A stretch of 64,000 bases of DNA from Sodalinema lacuna_A (GTDB taxonomy: Bacteria > Cyanobacteriota > Cyanobacteriia > Cyanobacteriales > Geitlerinemataceae). Positions 53,686-62,584 of the stretch are shown piece after piece. The stretch lies in NCBI GenBank assembly GCA_900149785.2, contig FSSI02000012.1, forward strand, positions 1 to 64,000, given 5' to 3'. The position numbers were made by a program, and so were the translations under genes. The notes beneath the pieces were generated by a model. That model ran no database searches and was not told the DNA's origin. It saw only the letters and a list, made by a program, of their open reading frames with translations. The first letter of the stretch is position 1, and the number at the start of each line of letters is the position of its first letter.

Positions 53686-54021
53686 TTAAGACTGGGGTCG
53701 TTTAAAATAGCAGGCGGTGGTAGAACGCTCACTACGACGATTGTCTGGCGCATAGAGACAGGTGACCATCTCAAAGCCGAGATCTCCTAAATCTTGAATT
53801 TGTTGGGTGAAGTTTTCAAAGTTGGGGTCATCTTCCTGGGTGGCGGAGACGGAACGATAGTCCCAACGAATGGTCTGTGCGGTACGGTTGGGAGGGTTGT
53901 CTGGGGGCGAAAATTGTGCCGAGACGGGACCTAGGGAAAGAAATAGACCGAAGAGACTCAGACAGATAACATTGACGACAACAAGCCAAGACCAACGTTT
54001 ACGATTTATTTGGCGATTCAT
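53686..54021 (-). CDS. Secreted hypothetical protein (111 aa)
   Basis: It has an N-terminal signal sequence (basic NRQINRKR, hydrophobic segment to about residue 35, SAQ cleavage-like site) and a mature domain of about 75 residues with TAQTIRWDYRSVSATQEDD, NFTQQIQDLGDLGFEMVTCLY and a C-terminal ACYFKRP. The pattern (strand with WDYR, helix with LGDLGFE) resembles DUF4177-type small domains. Function unknown. It is convergent with rpsU. Confidence 0.7.
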   Translation of the reverse strand: MNRQINRKRWSWLVVVNVICLSLFGLFLSLGPVSAQFSPPDNPPNRTAQTIRWDYRSVSATQEDDPNFENFTQQIQDLGDLGFEMVTCLYAPDNRRSERSTTACYFKRPQS

Positions 54022-54072
54022 GAAGATTGTCCCACAACGATTGTAATGGTTCTGCTGACCCTAGATGATGCG

Positions 54073-55242
54073 TTAGATGATGCGTTGGTAATGTTCGATC
54101 GCCGTTTGAGCGATCGCCTGCCAACTATAATACTGAGTAGCATAAGTGCGAGCATTGTTCCCCCGTCGCTGACAGTCATCGAGATTGGCTAACGCATCGA
54201 GGAGGCGATCGCGAACCGACTCGACCGAACAATCAGCCACCCAGCCAGACTCCGACGACGCCACCGCCTCACAAATCTGGACGCGATCGGAAATTAACAC
54301 CGGTGTACCCACTCCCATCGCTTCAGCCACGGCGATGCCAAAATTCTCATAATAGGACGGTAGCACAAACAAATCGGCGCGGTGCAAGAGGGCGGCTTTC
54401 GTCTCACCGCTGACAAAGCCGGTGATGCGAGTTTGTCCGTGAATCGAGGAATTGCGGAGGCGATCGCCAATCCTCTGTTCATAAGCCGGATCTTGAGGAT
54501 TACTCCCGGCTAAGACCAACTGAAACTCAACTCCCTTGGCGGCGATCGCCTCCAACGCCGGAATCAACAAATCTAGGCCTTTTTTCGGTTCCACCCGCGA
54601 CATAAACAGAACCAGAGGCCGAGTTGCGTCAACTCCCAACTCCTGACAAATCTCTTGCATCCTCGCCGGGGGATCTGGCGGCGTCACTCCCAGAGGAATC
54701 ACCCAATCTTGAGTTTTGACCCCGAAGCGGTGAGAAATTTTGGCTTCTTCGGCGGTGGTGAAATGAATGGCGGCGGCTTGGGCCAGGTTTTCCCGTTCTA
54801 AAACCCTGGCGTAGAGGTCTTTCAGGCGGGATTTTTTGCGTAAATCCGCCGGATCGAGGGTTCCCAGGGGTCGCAACACATAGGGAACCCCTCGTTGACG
54901 ACAAATCCAAGCCGAGAGGCTACTGACGGGGGAAAAGAGTGCGTGAATATGGACCAAATCATAGTCCCTGGCGTGGTTCCACAGCCATTGAAACAGGGGA
55001 AGGGAGAATTTATAACGCCGGAAGGGAGAACAGCGACAATAGCGAATGTGGTAGCCATCTTGGGGAATGGCTTGATTGAGGGGAACATCGAGGGGATCTT
55101 GTCCTGAGTCGCCGTTGGAGTCGGTGGTGAGGAGGGTTAGGTCAACTCCTTGTTCGGCTAAGGCTTGGGAGAAGCCTAAAATCATTTGACTCGGACCGCC
55201 ATAGACGAGGGAGACGGAGGGGACAATTTGCAAAACTTTCAT
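54073..55242 (-). CDS. Glycosyltransferase family 4 (GT-B fold)
   Basis: A 389-aa protein with VYGGPSQMILGFSQALAEQG near residue 14, VHIHALFSPVSSLSAW, VPYVLRPLGTLDP, then the C-terminal nucleotide-sugar half RPLVLFMSRVEPKKGLDLLI and the EX7E motif in LPSYYENFGIAVAEAMGVG. It transfers a sugar from a nucleotide donor to a glycan or lipid at the cytoplasmic membrane. Acceptor unknown. It is divergent from the phosphoesterase gene at 55404. The ATG at 55242 has no good ribosome site but matches the family start. Confidence 0.9.
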   Translation of the reverse strand: MKVLQIVPSVSLVYGGPSQMILGFSQALAEQGVDLTLLTTDSNGDSGQDPLDVPLNQAIPQDGYHIRYCRCSPFRRYKFSLPLFQWLWNHARDYDLVHIHALFSPVSSLSAWICRQRGVPYVLRPLGTLDPADLRKKSRLKDLYARVLERENLAQAAAIHFTTAEEAKISHRFGVKTQDWVIPLGVTPPDPPARMQEICQELGVDATRPLVLFMSRVEPKKGLDLLIPALEAIAAKGVEFQLVLAGSNPQDPAYEQRIGDRLRNSSIHGQTRITGFVSGETKAALLHRADLFVLPSYYENFGIAVAEAMGVGTPVLISDRVQICEAVASSESGWVADCSVESVRDRLLDALANLDDCQRRGNNARTYATQYYSWQAIAQTAIEHYQRII

Positions 55243-55403
55243 GGCGATCGCCGTCTTGGGGATAGAGAGATGTCCTGTTCTAGGATAGTGGAAACTCTCC
55301 CCAACTGGGGAAGTCGGTCAGTCTGGGTCGGCCGAGTCGCTAGTATGGGAAGATGTGGATGCGATCGAACCTGAACATCTACTGCTTCTCACCCTCGTTA
55401 GCT

Positions 55404-56513
55404 ATGGACGCTTTTAGATTTGCGATCGTCAGTGATTTACATATTGCCCTTCCCCATACCATTTGGGATAGTCCAAACCGGTTTCATTTGGTGGAAGTCT
55501 CGATTCCGGTGTTGGAGACGATTTTAGATCGCCTCAGTGGACTGGACTTAGAGTTTTTGCTGATTCCCGGAGATTTGACGCAACATGGGGAACCGGAGAA
55601 TCACCGCTGGTTAGCCAAACGGTTGGCGGAACTTCCCTATCCGGTGTATGTGATTCCCGGAAATCATGATATCCCGGTGGCGGTGGCCAATGACCATTCC
55701 ATTGGGATGGCGGACTTTGCGGGGTATTATCCTCATTGTGGCTATGGCCAGCCTCACGGGTTGGATTACACCGTTGCGTTGCGTCGGGGGTTACATCTAA
55801 TTGGCTTAAACTCCAATCACTTCAACGCCGAAGGAAAGCAGGTGGGGAGGCTGTTGGAGTCGCAGTTAGACTGGTTGGATGACCAATTGCAGCAGCTTCG
55901 GGGGGAGGAGGTGTGGCTGATGGTGCATCATAATGTGATTGAACATCTCCCAGGCCAGTCTGAGAATGGTTTGGGCCGACGCTATATGTTGGACAATGCA
56001 CCGCAGTTACGGAGGTTGTTGCGATCGCATGGGGTGCAATTGGTGTTTACGGGCCATCTTCATGTCCAGGATATCGCCCAAGCGGGAGATCTCTATGACA
56101 TTACCACGGGATCTACGGTGTCTTATCCTCATCCTTATCGGGTTTTGGAGTATCGGCGGGATACTCAGGGACAGACTTGGTTGCAAATTGAGTCGGGGAG
56201 AGTTGATGGGGTGCAGGATTGGGAGAATCTCGGTCAACTCTCTCGTGACTGGATGGGCGATCGCGCCTATCCCTTTATGCTACGCTTACTGACCGATGCT
56301 CCTCTCTATCTCTCCCGAGAGTCCGCCGAGCCTCTCATCCCCAGTTTGCGCTATTTTTGGGCTAACATCGCCGATGGGGATGCTCAGTTTGAATTTTCCC
56401 ATTTCCCCGTCCAACCGCGCCAGTTTTTTGAGTCGTTCTCCGCCATTCATCCAGAGGGACATTTGGCGTTAATTGACAATCATATCGCCCTCAAATTGAC
56501 CTCTTCGCTTTAA
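55404..56513 (+). CDS. Metallophosphoesterase (calcineurin-like)
   Basis: From the ATG at 55404 (MDAFRFAIVSDLH) 369 aa; the upstream frame to 55353 has no homology features. Metal motifs: SDLH (residues 10-13), GDLTQHGE, GNHD, MVHHNV and GHLHVQD. The middle includes the additional YPHCGYGQPHGLDY loop seen in Icc/CpdA-like cyclic nucleotide phosphodiesterases. The C-terminal 100 residues are a helical extension. Substrate may be cAMP or another phosphoester; not decided by sequence. It is followed by the deacetylase gene at 37 bases. Confidence 0.85.
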   Translation: MDAFRFAIVSDLHIALPHTIWDSPNRFHLVEVSIPVLETILDRLSGLDLEFLLIPGDLTQHGEPENHRWLAKRLAELPYPVYVIPGNHDIPVAVANDHSIGMADFAGYYPHCGYGQPHGLDYTVALRRGLHLIGLNSNHFNAEGKQVGRLLESQLDWLDDQLQQLRGEEVWLMVHHNVIEHLPGQSENGLGRRYMLDNAPQLRRLLRSHGVQLVFTGHLHVQDIAQAGDLYDITTGSTVSYPHPYRVLEYRRDTQGQTWLQIESGRVDGVQDWENLGQLSRDWMGDRAYPFMLRLLTDAPLYLSRESAEPLIPSLRYFWANIADGDAQFEFSHFPVQPRQFFESFSAIHPEGHLALIDNHIALKLTSSL

Positions 56514-56550
56514 TCTGCTTGTCCTTGTCCCGGTTTCTCTTATTCCGCTG

Positions 56551-57405
56551 ATGGTCTCTAACACCAAACTCCGACGCTGGGCGATCGCCTTTATTTTTGG
56601 ACTTTCTCTAGTCATGGTCGCGGGAGAAATTCTGGTTGAAAAAATTGCTATTTTTGGCTTTCACGACATCATTGATATTGACAATCCTCAAAAACAACTG
56701 CCCCGACGACCTGAATTTAGCGCCGATTATAGTATCGATAAATTTGAAGACTTTTTGCGGCAGTTGCTAGAGGGTGATTATTGGTTTTTGTCGTCAAATG
56801 ACCTTTATAATTACTATTATAAACAACCCGCCGATCCGCTTCCCGAAATTTATAAATATCGCCCCAAGGTCATGATTACCATTGATGACGGCTATCGAGA
56901 CGCTCATCTCAATGTTTTGCCACTTTTGGAGCGACTTTATCGAGAAACCGGCGAGAAAATCACGGTAGTTTGGTTTGTCAACTCCTCGTTTATGGGGGTT
57001 CCTGGGACTTATTTAGATCACGCCAGTTGTGAGGAGTTGCGGGAAGGAGTGATTCGGGGCTATTATGATATTCAATCTCATGGAGCGAACCATGATAATT
57101 TGACGTTAATTTCGGAAGAAGATGTTGAGAAAGAGGTGGGGCGATCGCAACAGGAACTCAGAGACTGTTTAGCCGGGTTAGAGGGAGATGAAAGCATCGC
57201 GAATCATATTTCTTATCCCTTTGGGGCTATCAATGAAAACGCCTTGGAGATTGTTGAAAACTATCATCAATCGGGGTATCTTTATAATACCCGAAGTTTG
57301 CGGCTCACTCCTTTTCGCGATCGCTATTTTATCCCGCGTCAAACGGTAAATCGAAACACCTCTGTTGGCCGGCTGCTACGTTTGGCGGCTGGGGGGTGGT
57401 TTTAG
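56551..57405 (+). CDS. Polysaccharide deacetylase family protein (membrane-anchored)
   Basis: A 284-aa protein with one N-terminal membrane segment (residues 9-27), then a NodB-like domain: VMITIDDGYRDAHL (catalytic Asp-Asp), IQSHGANHDNLTL (metal His pair) and HISYPFGAINENAL (SYPFG). It removes acetyl groups from cell-surface polysaccharide. The last conserved region is short and ends with WF, so it is a compact member. Likely co-transcribed with the metallophosphoesterase. Confidence 0.85.
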   Translation: MVSNTKLRRWAIAFIFGLSLVMVAGEILVEKIAIFGFHDIIDIDNPQKQLPRRPEFSADYSIDKFEDFLRQLLEGDYWFLSSNDLYNYYYKQPADPLPEIYKYRPKVMITIDDGYRDAHLNVLPLLERLYRETGEKITVVWFVNSSFMGVPGTYLDHASCEELREGVIRGYYDIQSHGANHDNLTLISEEDVEKEVGRSQQELRDCLAGLEGDESIANHISYPFGAINENALEIVENYHQSGYLYNTRSLRLTPFRDRYFIPRQTVNRNTSVGRLLRLAAGGWF

Positions 57406-57442
57406 AGTTTGCCAGATATCCAACACCGAGGAGGGCGAACGG

Positions 57443-57476
57443 CCATCCCCTCCTGGGAGGGGTTAGGGGTGGGTTA
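57443..57476. repeat. Dispersed C-rich repeat, inverted copy
   Basis: CCATCCCCTCCTGGGAGGGG followed by TTAGGGGTGGGTTA. This is the reverse orientation of the units at 5526 and 35146. Confidence 0.75.
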
Positions 57477-57503
57477 CCCTACAGACATCTGTAGCACGAA
57501 TGC

Positions 57504-57758
57504 ATGAAAATTGGTATTACAATGTCCGAATTCCAACTGAAAGGTGATGCTATGCAAGCCAAACTTAAAGAGCAACTGTCTCGTGCTGATGCTGAAGTGA
57601 TGTTAGAGCGGCTGCCTGAGCGAATTCGTGCAGCTTTACTCGCTCGTGCCACTGAAATAGAGTATCCAGTTGAGGCGGTTGTCGAAATGGCAATTGCCAG
57701 TTTCCTCGATAGTGAGGCACTCGGCTTCGCCGATTGCAAGCCAGGGCGCGGACTCTAA
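57504..57758 (+). CDS. Small conserved hypothetical protein (84 aa)
   Basis: It begins MKIGITMSEFQLKGDAMQ; starts at Met7 (57522) or Met17 are also possible. The core KEQLSRADAEVMLERLPERIRAALLARATEIEYPVEAVVEMA is a helix-rich segment that could be a small DNA-binding or antitoxin-like domain, but I do not recognise it. It ends at 57758, only a few bases before the decayed CHAT remnant on the other strand, so insertion of this gene may have removed the end of the CHAT gene. Confidence 0.55.
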   Translation: MKIGITMSEFQLKGDAMQAKLKEQLSRADAEVMLERLPERIRAALLARATEIEYPVEAVVEMAIASFLDSEALGFADCKPGRGL

Positions 57759-57764
57759 GAAATT

Positions 57765-58105
57765 CCCTCAGACGATTTGTCCGGTAGTCGGCGAAGTAGG
57801 TTTGCTTGAATTGGTCGAGGGTTTGACGTTCCTCGGCGCTGTAGTGGTAGGGGTACATGTGGGCGGTCTTGGTCTAGGGTGATGATGAACGACCAGGCTC
57901 CCAACTGGGGGTCTTGGGGCAGATACCATTCGATGAGAGCGGTTTCTGGGGTCAGGAGTTGGCGAAAGTCGGGGAGTTGGGGGCGCACGTTCTCGAAGGC
58001 GTTGAAGGCGGGGTCGTTGATTTCCGCGAGTAGGGTTTGCCGTTGTTGCAGTAGGTGTTGCAATGGAGTGGTTCTCGGTGCGTTGGATGCTTGGGCCCTC
58101 ACCCT
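57765..58105 (-). pseudogene. Remnant of a CHAT-domain protein, frameshifted and truncated
   Basis: Frame one (from a GTG at 58102) gives PLQHLLQQRQTLLAEIN, then LLTPETALIEWYLPQDPQLG and SFIITLDQDRP, the start of a CHAT caspase-like domain. The frame then changes by one base near 57858 and continues as MYPYHYSAEERQTLDQFKQ and TYFADYRTN before losing similarity near 57765. The catalytic His-Cys region is missing. It is the detached C-terminal part of the TPR gene at 58147-59943, separated by a C-rich insert with stops. Confidence 0.7.
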
Positions 58106-58146
58106 TTGCCCTCTCCCAGTTTCCCCTACTCCCGGTGTCCCGCGCT

Positions 58147-59943
58147 CTACGGTTCTGAAAAAGATTGTTGCAGGGCGGTGATTTCCCGGTTGAGTTGGCG
58201 GTATTGCTCCCGTTGTTGGGGCGTGGCGTTTTTGGGAACTAGGTCAGCGCTAGTGAGCATTTCCAGCAGGGTGCGAGACTTACTGCGCTCGACGGTCAGT
58301 AGGGCGTGCTCGTAGCGTTCCAGGTGGATGCAGGCTTCTATCATTTTGCCATAGAGGGGCAGGGCATCTTCCATGATTTGCCGTTTGCTGTCGGGGGAGG
58401 TGGCCCAGTCCCGGCTCTGTTCCACGGCGCGGATGGCGTTGTCGTAGCCTTCGATGGCGATGTCCCAGTTTTGCTGGTCATAGCCGAGGTTGCCGAGGTT
58501 GCGTCCGGTTCTGAGGCAGTCTAGGGGGAAGGAGGAGGGGGTGGTGACTTCTAAGGCGGCTTGGTAGCAGCGAATCGCCGACTCGATATTATCGGCTCGC
58601 TCTCCCCGGATGCGGGTTTGGTAAGCATACCCTAAGTTATTTTGAGTCATTGCCCAATCTTTGGCAAAGGCGGTGCGGGTGAAGACTTCTAAGGCGACTT
58701 GGTAGCAGCGAATCGCCGACTCGATATTATCGGCTCGCTCTCCCCGGATGCGGGTTTGGTAAGCATACCCTAAGTTATTTTGAGTCATTGCCCAAGATTC
58801 GGGAAAGGCAGTGCGGGTGGTGATTTCTAAGGCGGATTGGTAGCAGTGAATCGCCTGCTCGATATTATCGGCTCGCTCTCCCCGGATGCGGTTACCGTAG
58901 GCAAGTCCTAAGTTATTTTGAGTCATTGCCCAAGATTCGGGAAAGGCAGTGCGGGTGGTGATTTCTAAGGCGGCTTGGAAGCAGCGAATTGCCGACTCGA
59001 TATTGTCGGCTCGCTCTTCCTGGATGCGGTTCCAGTAGGCATTTCCCAAGTTATTTTGAGTCATTGCCCAAGATTCGGGAAAGGCAGTGCGGGTGGTGAC
59101 TTCTAAGGCGGCTTGGAAGCAGCGAATCGCCTGCTCGATATTGTCCCCTCGCTCTCCCCGAATGCGGCTCCAGTAGGCATTCCCCAAGTTCTGGTGAGTT
59201 CTTGCCCAATCTTCGGGAAAGGCGGTGCGGGTACGGACTTCTAAGGCGGCTTGGAAGCAACGAATCGCCGCCTCGATATTGTCCGCTCGCTCTCCACGAA
59301 TGCGCTCAGAGTAGGCAAGTCCCAAGTTATTTTGAGTCCTTGCCCATTTTTCGGGAAAGGCGGTGCGAGTTATGACTTCTAAGGCCGCTTGGTAGCAGAG
59401 AATCGCCGCCTCGATATTGTCCGCTCGCTCTCCTCGGATGTGGCTCCAGTAGGCAATCGCCAAGTTATTTTGAGTCCTTGCCCATTTTTCGGGAAAGGCG
59501 GTGCGAGTTATGACTTCTAAGACCGCTTGATAGCAGTGAATCGCTTTCTCGATATTTTCGCCTCGCTTTCCCTGGATACGTCTCCAGTAGACAATTGCCA
59601 AGTCATATTGAGTCATTGCCCATTTTTCGGGAAAGGTGGTGGGAGTTATGACTTCTAAAACCGCTTGGTAGGCAACAATGGTAATTTCCAGATTATTGGC
59701 TTGACTGCCTGATGGAAACTGCTGAATGTCCTTGGCAAAATTATAAAGTTTTCGGGCTAGGTCTTTATTTTTCTCAATATCATCGGGGTCGAGTTGGGAG
59801 TGAAACCATTGGGTGATGGTTTCGGCAAACTCAAGGTCGAGTTGGTCTTGGTATTTTTGGAAAATGGGATAAACGGCTTTCCCGCTTAACCCGCTTTTTT
59901 TGGCTTCCAGGATTTCTAACCAAATCGCTAAATATTCATTCAT
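58147..59943 (-). CDS. TPR-repeat protein, N-terminal part of a broken TPR-CHAT gene
   Basis: About 598 aa from MNEYLAIWLEIL (59943; an ATG at 59955 is also possible). After a helical 100-residue N-domain come eight nearly identical 46-residue TPR units (TRTAFPESWAMTQNNLG, RIRGERADNIE, AIRCYQAALEV) plus a diverged one, then a region with SKSRTLLEML typical of the linker before a CHAT domain. It stops at QSFSEP, where a CHAT protease domain would be expected to follow. TPR-CHAT proteins are caspase-like proteases in bacterial defence and cell death. This one has probably lost its protease. Confidence 0.75.
   Translation of the reverse strand: MNEYLAIWLEILEAKKSGLSGKAVYPIFQKYQDQLDLEFAETITQWFHSQLDPDDIEKNKDLARKLYNFAKDIQQFPSGSQANNLEITIVAYQAVLEVITPTTFPEKWAMTQYDLAIVYWRRIQGKRGENIEKAIHCYQAVLEVITRTAFPEKWARTQNNLAIAYWSHIRGERADNIEAAILCYQAALEVITRTAFPEKWARTQNNLGLAYSERIRGERADNIEAAIRCFQAALEVRTRTAFPEDWARTHQNLGNAYWSRIRGERGDNIEQAIRCFQAALEVTTRTAFPESWAMTQNNLGNAYWNRIQEERADNIESAIRCFQAALEITTRTAFPESWAMTQNNLGLAYGNRIRGERADNIEQAIHCYQSALEITTRTAFPESWAMTQNNLGYAYQTRIRGERADNIESAIRCYQVALEVFTRTAFAKDWAMTQNNLGYAYQTRIRGERADNIESAIRCYQAALEVTTPSSFPLDCLRTGRNLGNLGYDQQNWDIAIEGYDNAIRAVEQSRDWATSPDSKRQIMEDALPLYGKMIEACIHLERYEHALLTVERSKSRTLLEMLTSADLVPKNATPQQREQYRQLNREITALQQSFSEP
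58543..59646. repeat. 138-bp tandem repeat, eight copies, coding for TPR units
   Basis: Each unit encodes 46 residues starting near T(R/P)TAFP. Neighbouring units share long identical stretches (for example around 58560-58800), indicating recent duplication or gene conversion. Confidence 0.9.
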
Positions 59944-60151
59944 AACATCTCGCATCAACAGTTTGCTTGGAACTTCTGGCAGGCTAGGAGGTGAATAAAA
60001 GCGTATTCAACCACTGCCATAGATTTTGCCATCTCTCATGCCAACTGGACATGGTTCCGCCTCCCTGAGTCTTGGTTCTGTGAAGCCTTGCGCCACATCG
60101 ATTATACCCCACTCTTGACCGGCTTCTCCGCTTAGCCGCAGGCTGGTGGTT

Positions 60152-60328
60152 TTAGCTCGATGCTTCCCTGTTTAGGCGAGGCTTTTGGGATAAGTCCACC
60201 ACGTTTTGACCGCTTGCTGCTTGCTGCTTTTGTAAGTCTGCAAAAAGTGCTTTCAAGTCATGATTAAATGAGCGTGAATACTCTTCGCGAATTTTGTGAA
60301 TTTCTTCGACAATTGCATCTTGATACAT
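60152..60328 (-). CDS. Small hypothetical protein (58 aa), antitoxin-like
   Basis: From the ATG at 60328: MYQDAIVEEIHKIREEYSRSFNHDLKALFADLQKQQAASG and onward. This N-terminal helix pattern is common in very small cyanobacterial proteins found alone or beside PIN toxins. No toxin gene is visible next to it, so it may be an orphan. The frame has an additional TTG start six bases upstream. Confidence 0.6.
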   Translation of the reverse strand: MYQDAIVEEIHKIREEYSRSFNHDLKALFADLQKQQAASGQNVVDLSQKPRLNREASS

Positions 60329-60373
60329 GATCAATCTCCAAGAAGTTCATAAGGTGTGCAAAGAACTGGCAAT

Positions 60374-61783
60374 TTAGACTCGCCAACGCCAACGCAGTTG
60401 CTTCAATCCCCAAACCACTCCCGCCACCAGCATCGTCATCAAGATGGCCCGTAGGGTTCCCCGCAGGGGGGAGGCGGTGACAGCGTTGATGAGAGTGCGT
60501 ACGCCAGTTAGGGTGAGAATGGGCAAAATCAGGTTAAGATACGCCACATAGCCAACCAGGGGATTGCGGCCGGTGTCGATGAGTGGGGGAATGAACCCCG
60601 GTAAACGACGATCGCCGCGAAAGATATCGACCACAACCCGTAAACTGATCAATAGCCAAATGGAGATTCCCGTGGTGGTCAACAGATAACTCCAGGTGGC
60701 GGGATCTTTCTTGATTCCTCCCTGAACTGGGTCCAAGACTAACCCCAAAGCAATCCAATAGGTTCCCCAGGTCATCCATTGGCTCAGCAGCCGCTCCTGG
60801 GGGCTGTAGGGCTTCTGTTTGAGCCACCAGGTCAAACTTGTCAAAATCAAAGATATCACCACCGTTTGCCCCAGCCAGCGCCCCTGGAGTCCAATTAACA
60901 GGGTCAGGGTCCAGGTGAGTCCCAAGAGGGCGATCGCCCCATAGCGGCGGGCTGTCCAGCTTGGGGTAGACTCGTCTTCGTGCAACATCTGCCACAGTCC
61001 ATCGCCGATGAGGGTGGCGGGGAGAACCACCAGCAGATATTTGAGATAGGCCAGGTTGAGAAGATGGGGGATGGGGGAGATGTCGAGATGCGATCGCACC
61101 CAACCGGATTCACCCAGAGACAATTGCAGACCAAAAACGAGGGCGATCGCCCCCAAACGGCCCAGAACCTGGTCTCGAGTCAGCCACCAAATGGCGGTTC
61201 CAGCAATAGCAACATTGCCTAAAACCACTAAAATAATATCAGTACGAGTGCTAGAAAAGCCACTGCCATCGGCATAGGTTAACTGAGATAACAGCACAAT
61301 TCCCAAGAGCCAACCCAAGAGATTTAACCCTCGTTGAATGGGAGGCGGAACCCAACGAGGAAATTCGCCAAAGGCTAACCCCAAAATCAGAAATCCCAGC
61401 AGAGAAATCCACCATCGCCACACTCCTAAATCCGGGTCAAGGATATTGGGGCGACAATGTTGTAAAAAGACCGCAAATGCAATGAGAGACATCCCTCGCC
61501 ACAGCGTTGAGAGGGCAATTTTCCACCCCGGCCAACCCTGTTCAATGCGTCGCCGCTGGGCCAGAGGAATTGCAGCCCCCATCGCGAAGAGGAAGGCGGG
61601 GAAGACAACATCGACCCAAGTGAGTCCCGGAACCTCGGGGTTAAAGACATGATCCGGGGGCGGAACTTGGGCGTGATACATCCAGGCCGGGAGGGCGCCG
61701 CCAAAGGGAATGATTCCCGAGAAGACCATGGCGAGAACGGCCAATCCTCGCAGACTATCTAGGGCGAGCGATCGTTGAGTCAC
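60374..61783 (-). CDS. HGSNAT/DUF5009-like membrane protein
   Basis: A 469-aa protein with about eleven membrane segments. It begins with SLALDSLRGLAVLAMVFSG, near which WVDVVFPAFLFAMGAAIPL follows; this is the pattern of heparan-alpha-glucosaminide N-acetyltransferase-like proteins (DUF5009). The family moves acetyl groups across membranes onto glycans. Conserved Arg and Asp residues in segment 1 and the FPAFLF turn are present. The C-terminus is short and basic. Function in a cyanobacterium is not established; O-acetylation of a surface glycan is likely. Confidence 0.8.
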   Translation of the reverse strand: MTQRSLALDSLRGLAVLAMVFSGIIPFGGALPAWMYHAQVPPPDHVFNPEVPGLTWVDVVFPAFLFAMGAAIPLAQRRRIEQGWPGWKIALSTLWRGMSLIAFAVFLQHCRPNILDPDLGVWRWWISLLGFLILGLAFGEFPRWVPPPIQRGLNLLGWLLGIVLLSQLTYADGSGFSSTRTDIILVVLGNVAIAGTAIWWLTRDQVLGRLGAIALVFGLQLSLGESGWVRSHLDISPIPHLLNLAYLKYLLVVLPATLIGDGLWQMLHEDESTPSWTARRYGAIALLGLTWTLTLLIGLQGRWLGQTVVISLILTSLTWWLKQKPYSPQERLLSQWMTWGTYWIALGLVLDPVQGGIKKDPATWSYLLTTTGISIWLLISLRVVVDIFRGDRRLPGFIPPLIDTGRNPLVGYVAYLNLILPILTLTGVRTLINAVTASPLRGTLRAILMTMLVAGVVWGLKQLRWRWRV

Positions 61784-61851
61784 AGTGGGCGCGGGTGAAG
61801 GTCGTCCCCTATTATGGGCTAGGATGGGAATGAATGATAACGGTTTAAGCT

Positions 61852-62415
61852 ATGCCAGTATCCTCAGAGACGGTTCGCTGGACGATCACCGATTTGGAGT
61901 TATTTGATGACCCGAATAATTCCTATGAAATCATCGATGGACAACTGATTGTGACTCGCGCCCCTCATTGGCAGCACCAAGAAATTAGTGGTAATGTCTA
62001 TATGGTCTTAAAGGCCTGGTCGCGTCAAACGGGATTAGGACGAGCGGCGATCGCCCCAGGGATTATTTTTTCCGATATCAACAGTGTCATCCCCGATGTG
62101 GCTTGGGTGAGTCAGCAACGACTGGATGCGTGTTTGGATGACTCTGGCCATCTAACCGCCGCCCCGGATTTGGTGGTGGAAGTGTTGTCGAACTCGAAAC
62201 GCGATCGCCTACGGGATTACGAACTCAAACTCAAACTCTATTCATCGGAAGGGGTTTTGGAGTATTGGATTCTGGACCGATACAAGCAGGAACTGAAAGT
62301 CTATCGCCGGGAGGGGTCTCAGTTAAGCCTCTCAGAAACCCTTTTCCCCAGTGACTCCCTCACCAGTCCGATTTTGCCGGGATTTTCTTGTGTGGTGTCG
62401 GATTTGTTTGACTAA
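61852..62415 (+). CDS. Uma2 family endonuclease (DUF820)
   Basis: A 187-aa protein with the nuclease core SVIPDVAWVS (Asp), PDLVVEVLSNSKRDRLRDYELKLKLY (Glu and Lys) and LEYWILDRYKQELKVYR, a PD-(D/E)xK-type fold abundant in cyanobacteria. The family is usually present in many copies, and its role is unresolved (nuclease, restriction-like or decayed mobile gene). It is normal length and intact. It is divergent from the HGSNAT-like gene; a palindromic repeat follows its stop. Confidence 0.9.
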   Translation: MPVSSETVRWTITDLELFDDPNNSYEIIDGQLIVTRAPHWQHQEISGNVYMVLKAWSRQTGLGRAAIAPGIIFSDINSVIPDVAWVSQQRLDACLDDSGHLTAAPDLVVEVLSNSKRDRLRDYELKLKLYSSEGVLEYWILDRYKQELKVYRREGSQLSLSETLFPSDSLTSPILPGFSCVVSDLFD

Positions 62416-62427
62416 ACGTTCCCGAAT

Positions 62428-62497
62428 GGTGCGTTCCGGCAAGTTGAAAGGTGATTTGTCAAAGTTCAAACTCGTTGCAAGCCGGGACGCACCCTAC
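62428..62497. repeat. Single MITE-like palindromic repeat, copy 6
   Basis: GGTGCGTTCCGGCAAGTTG begins it and GCAAGCCGGGACGCACC ends it, complementary over about 16 bases. It is the same family as 33167-33590 and 35197-35264, in the other orientation, right after the Uma2 stop. Confidence 0.75.
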
Positions 62498-62528
62498 CAG
62501 GTCGAACCCTTGTGGTCGCCCCTACGTC

Positions 62529-62569
62529 TTTCCCCTCTTGGGAGGGGTGCCCGGAGGGCGGGGTGGGTT
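62529..62569. repeat. Variant of the dispersed C-rich repeat
   Basis: TTTCCCCTCTTGGGAGGGG followed by TGCCCGGAGGGCGGGGTGGG. It is diverged from the 5526 copy. It lies between the MITE-like unit and the aldo/keto reductase stop. Confidence 0.6.
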
Positions 62570-62584
62570 CTCCGGTGTTCCCAA

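Noticed and set aside
58543..59646. Possible CRISPR array or non-coding satellite
   Set aside because: It is open in frame throughout and encodes TPR helices.
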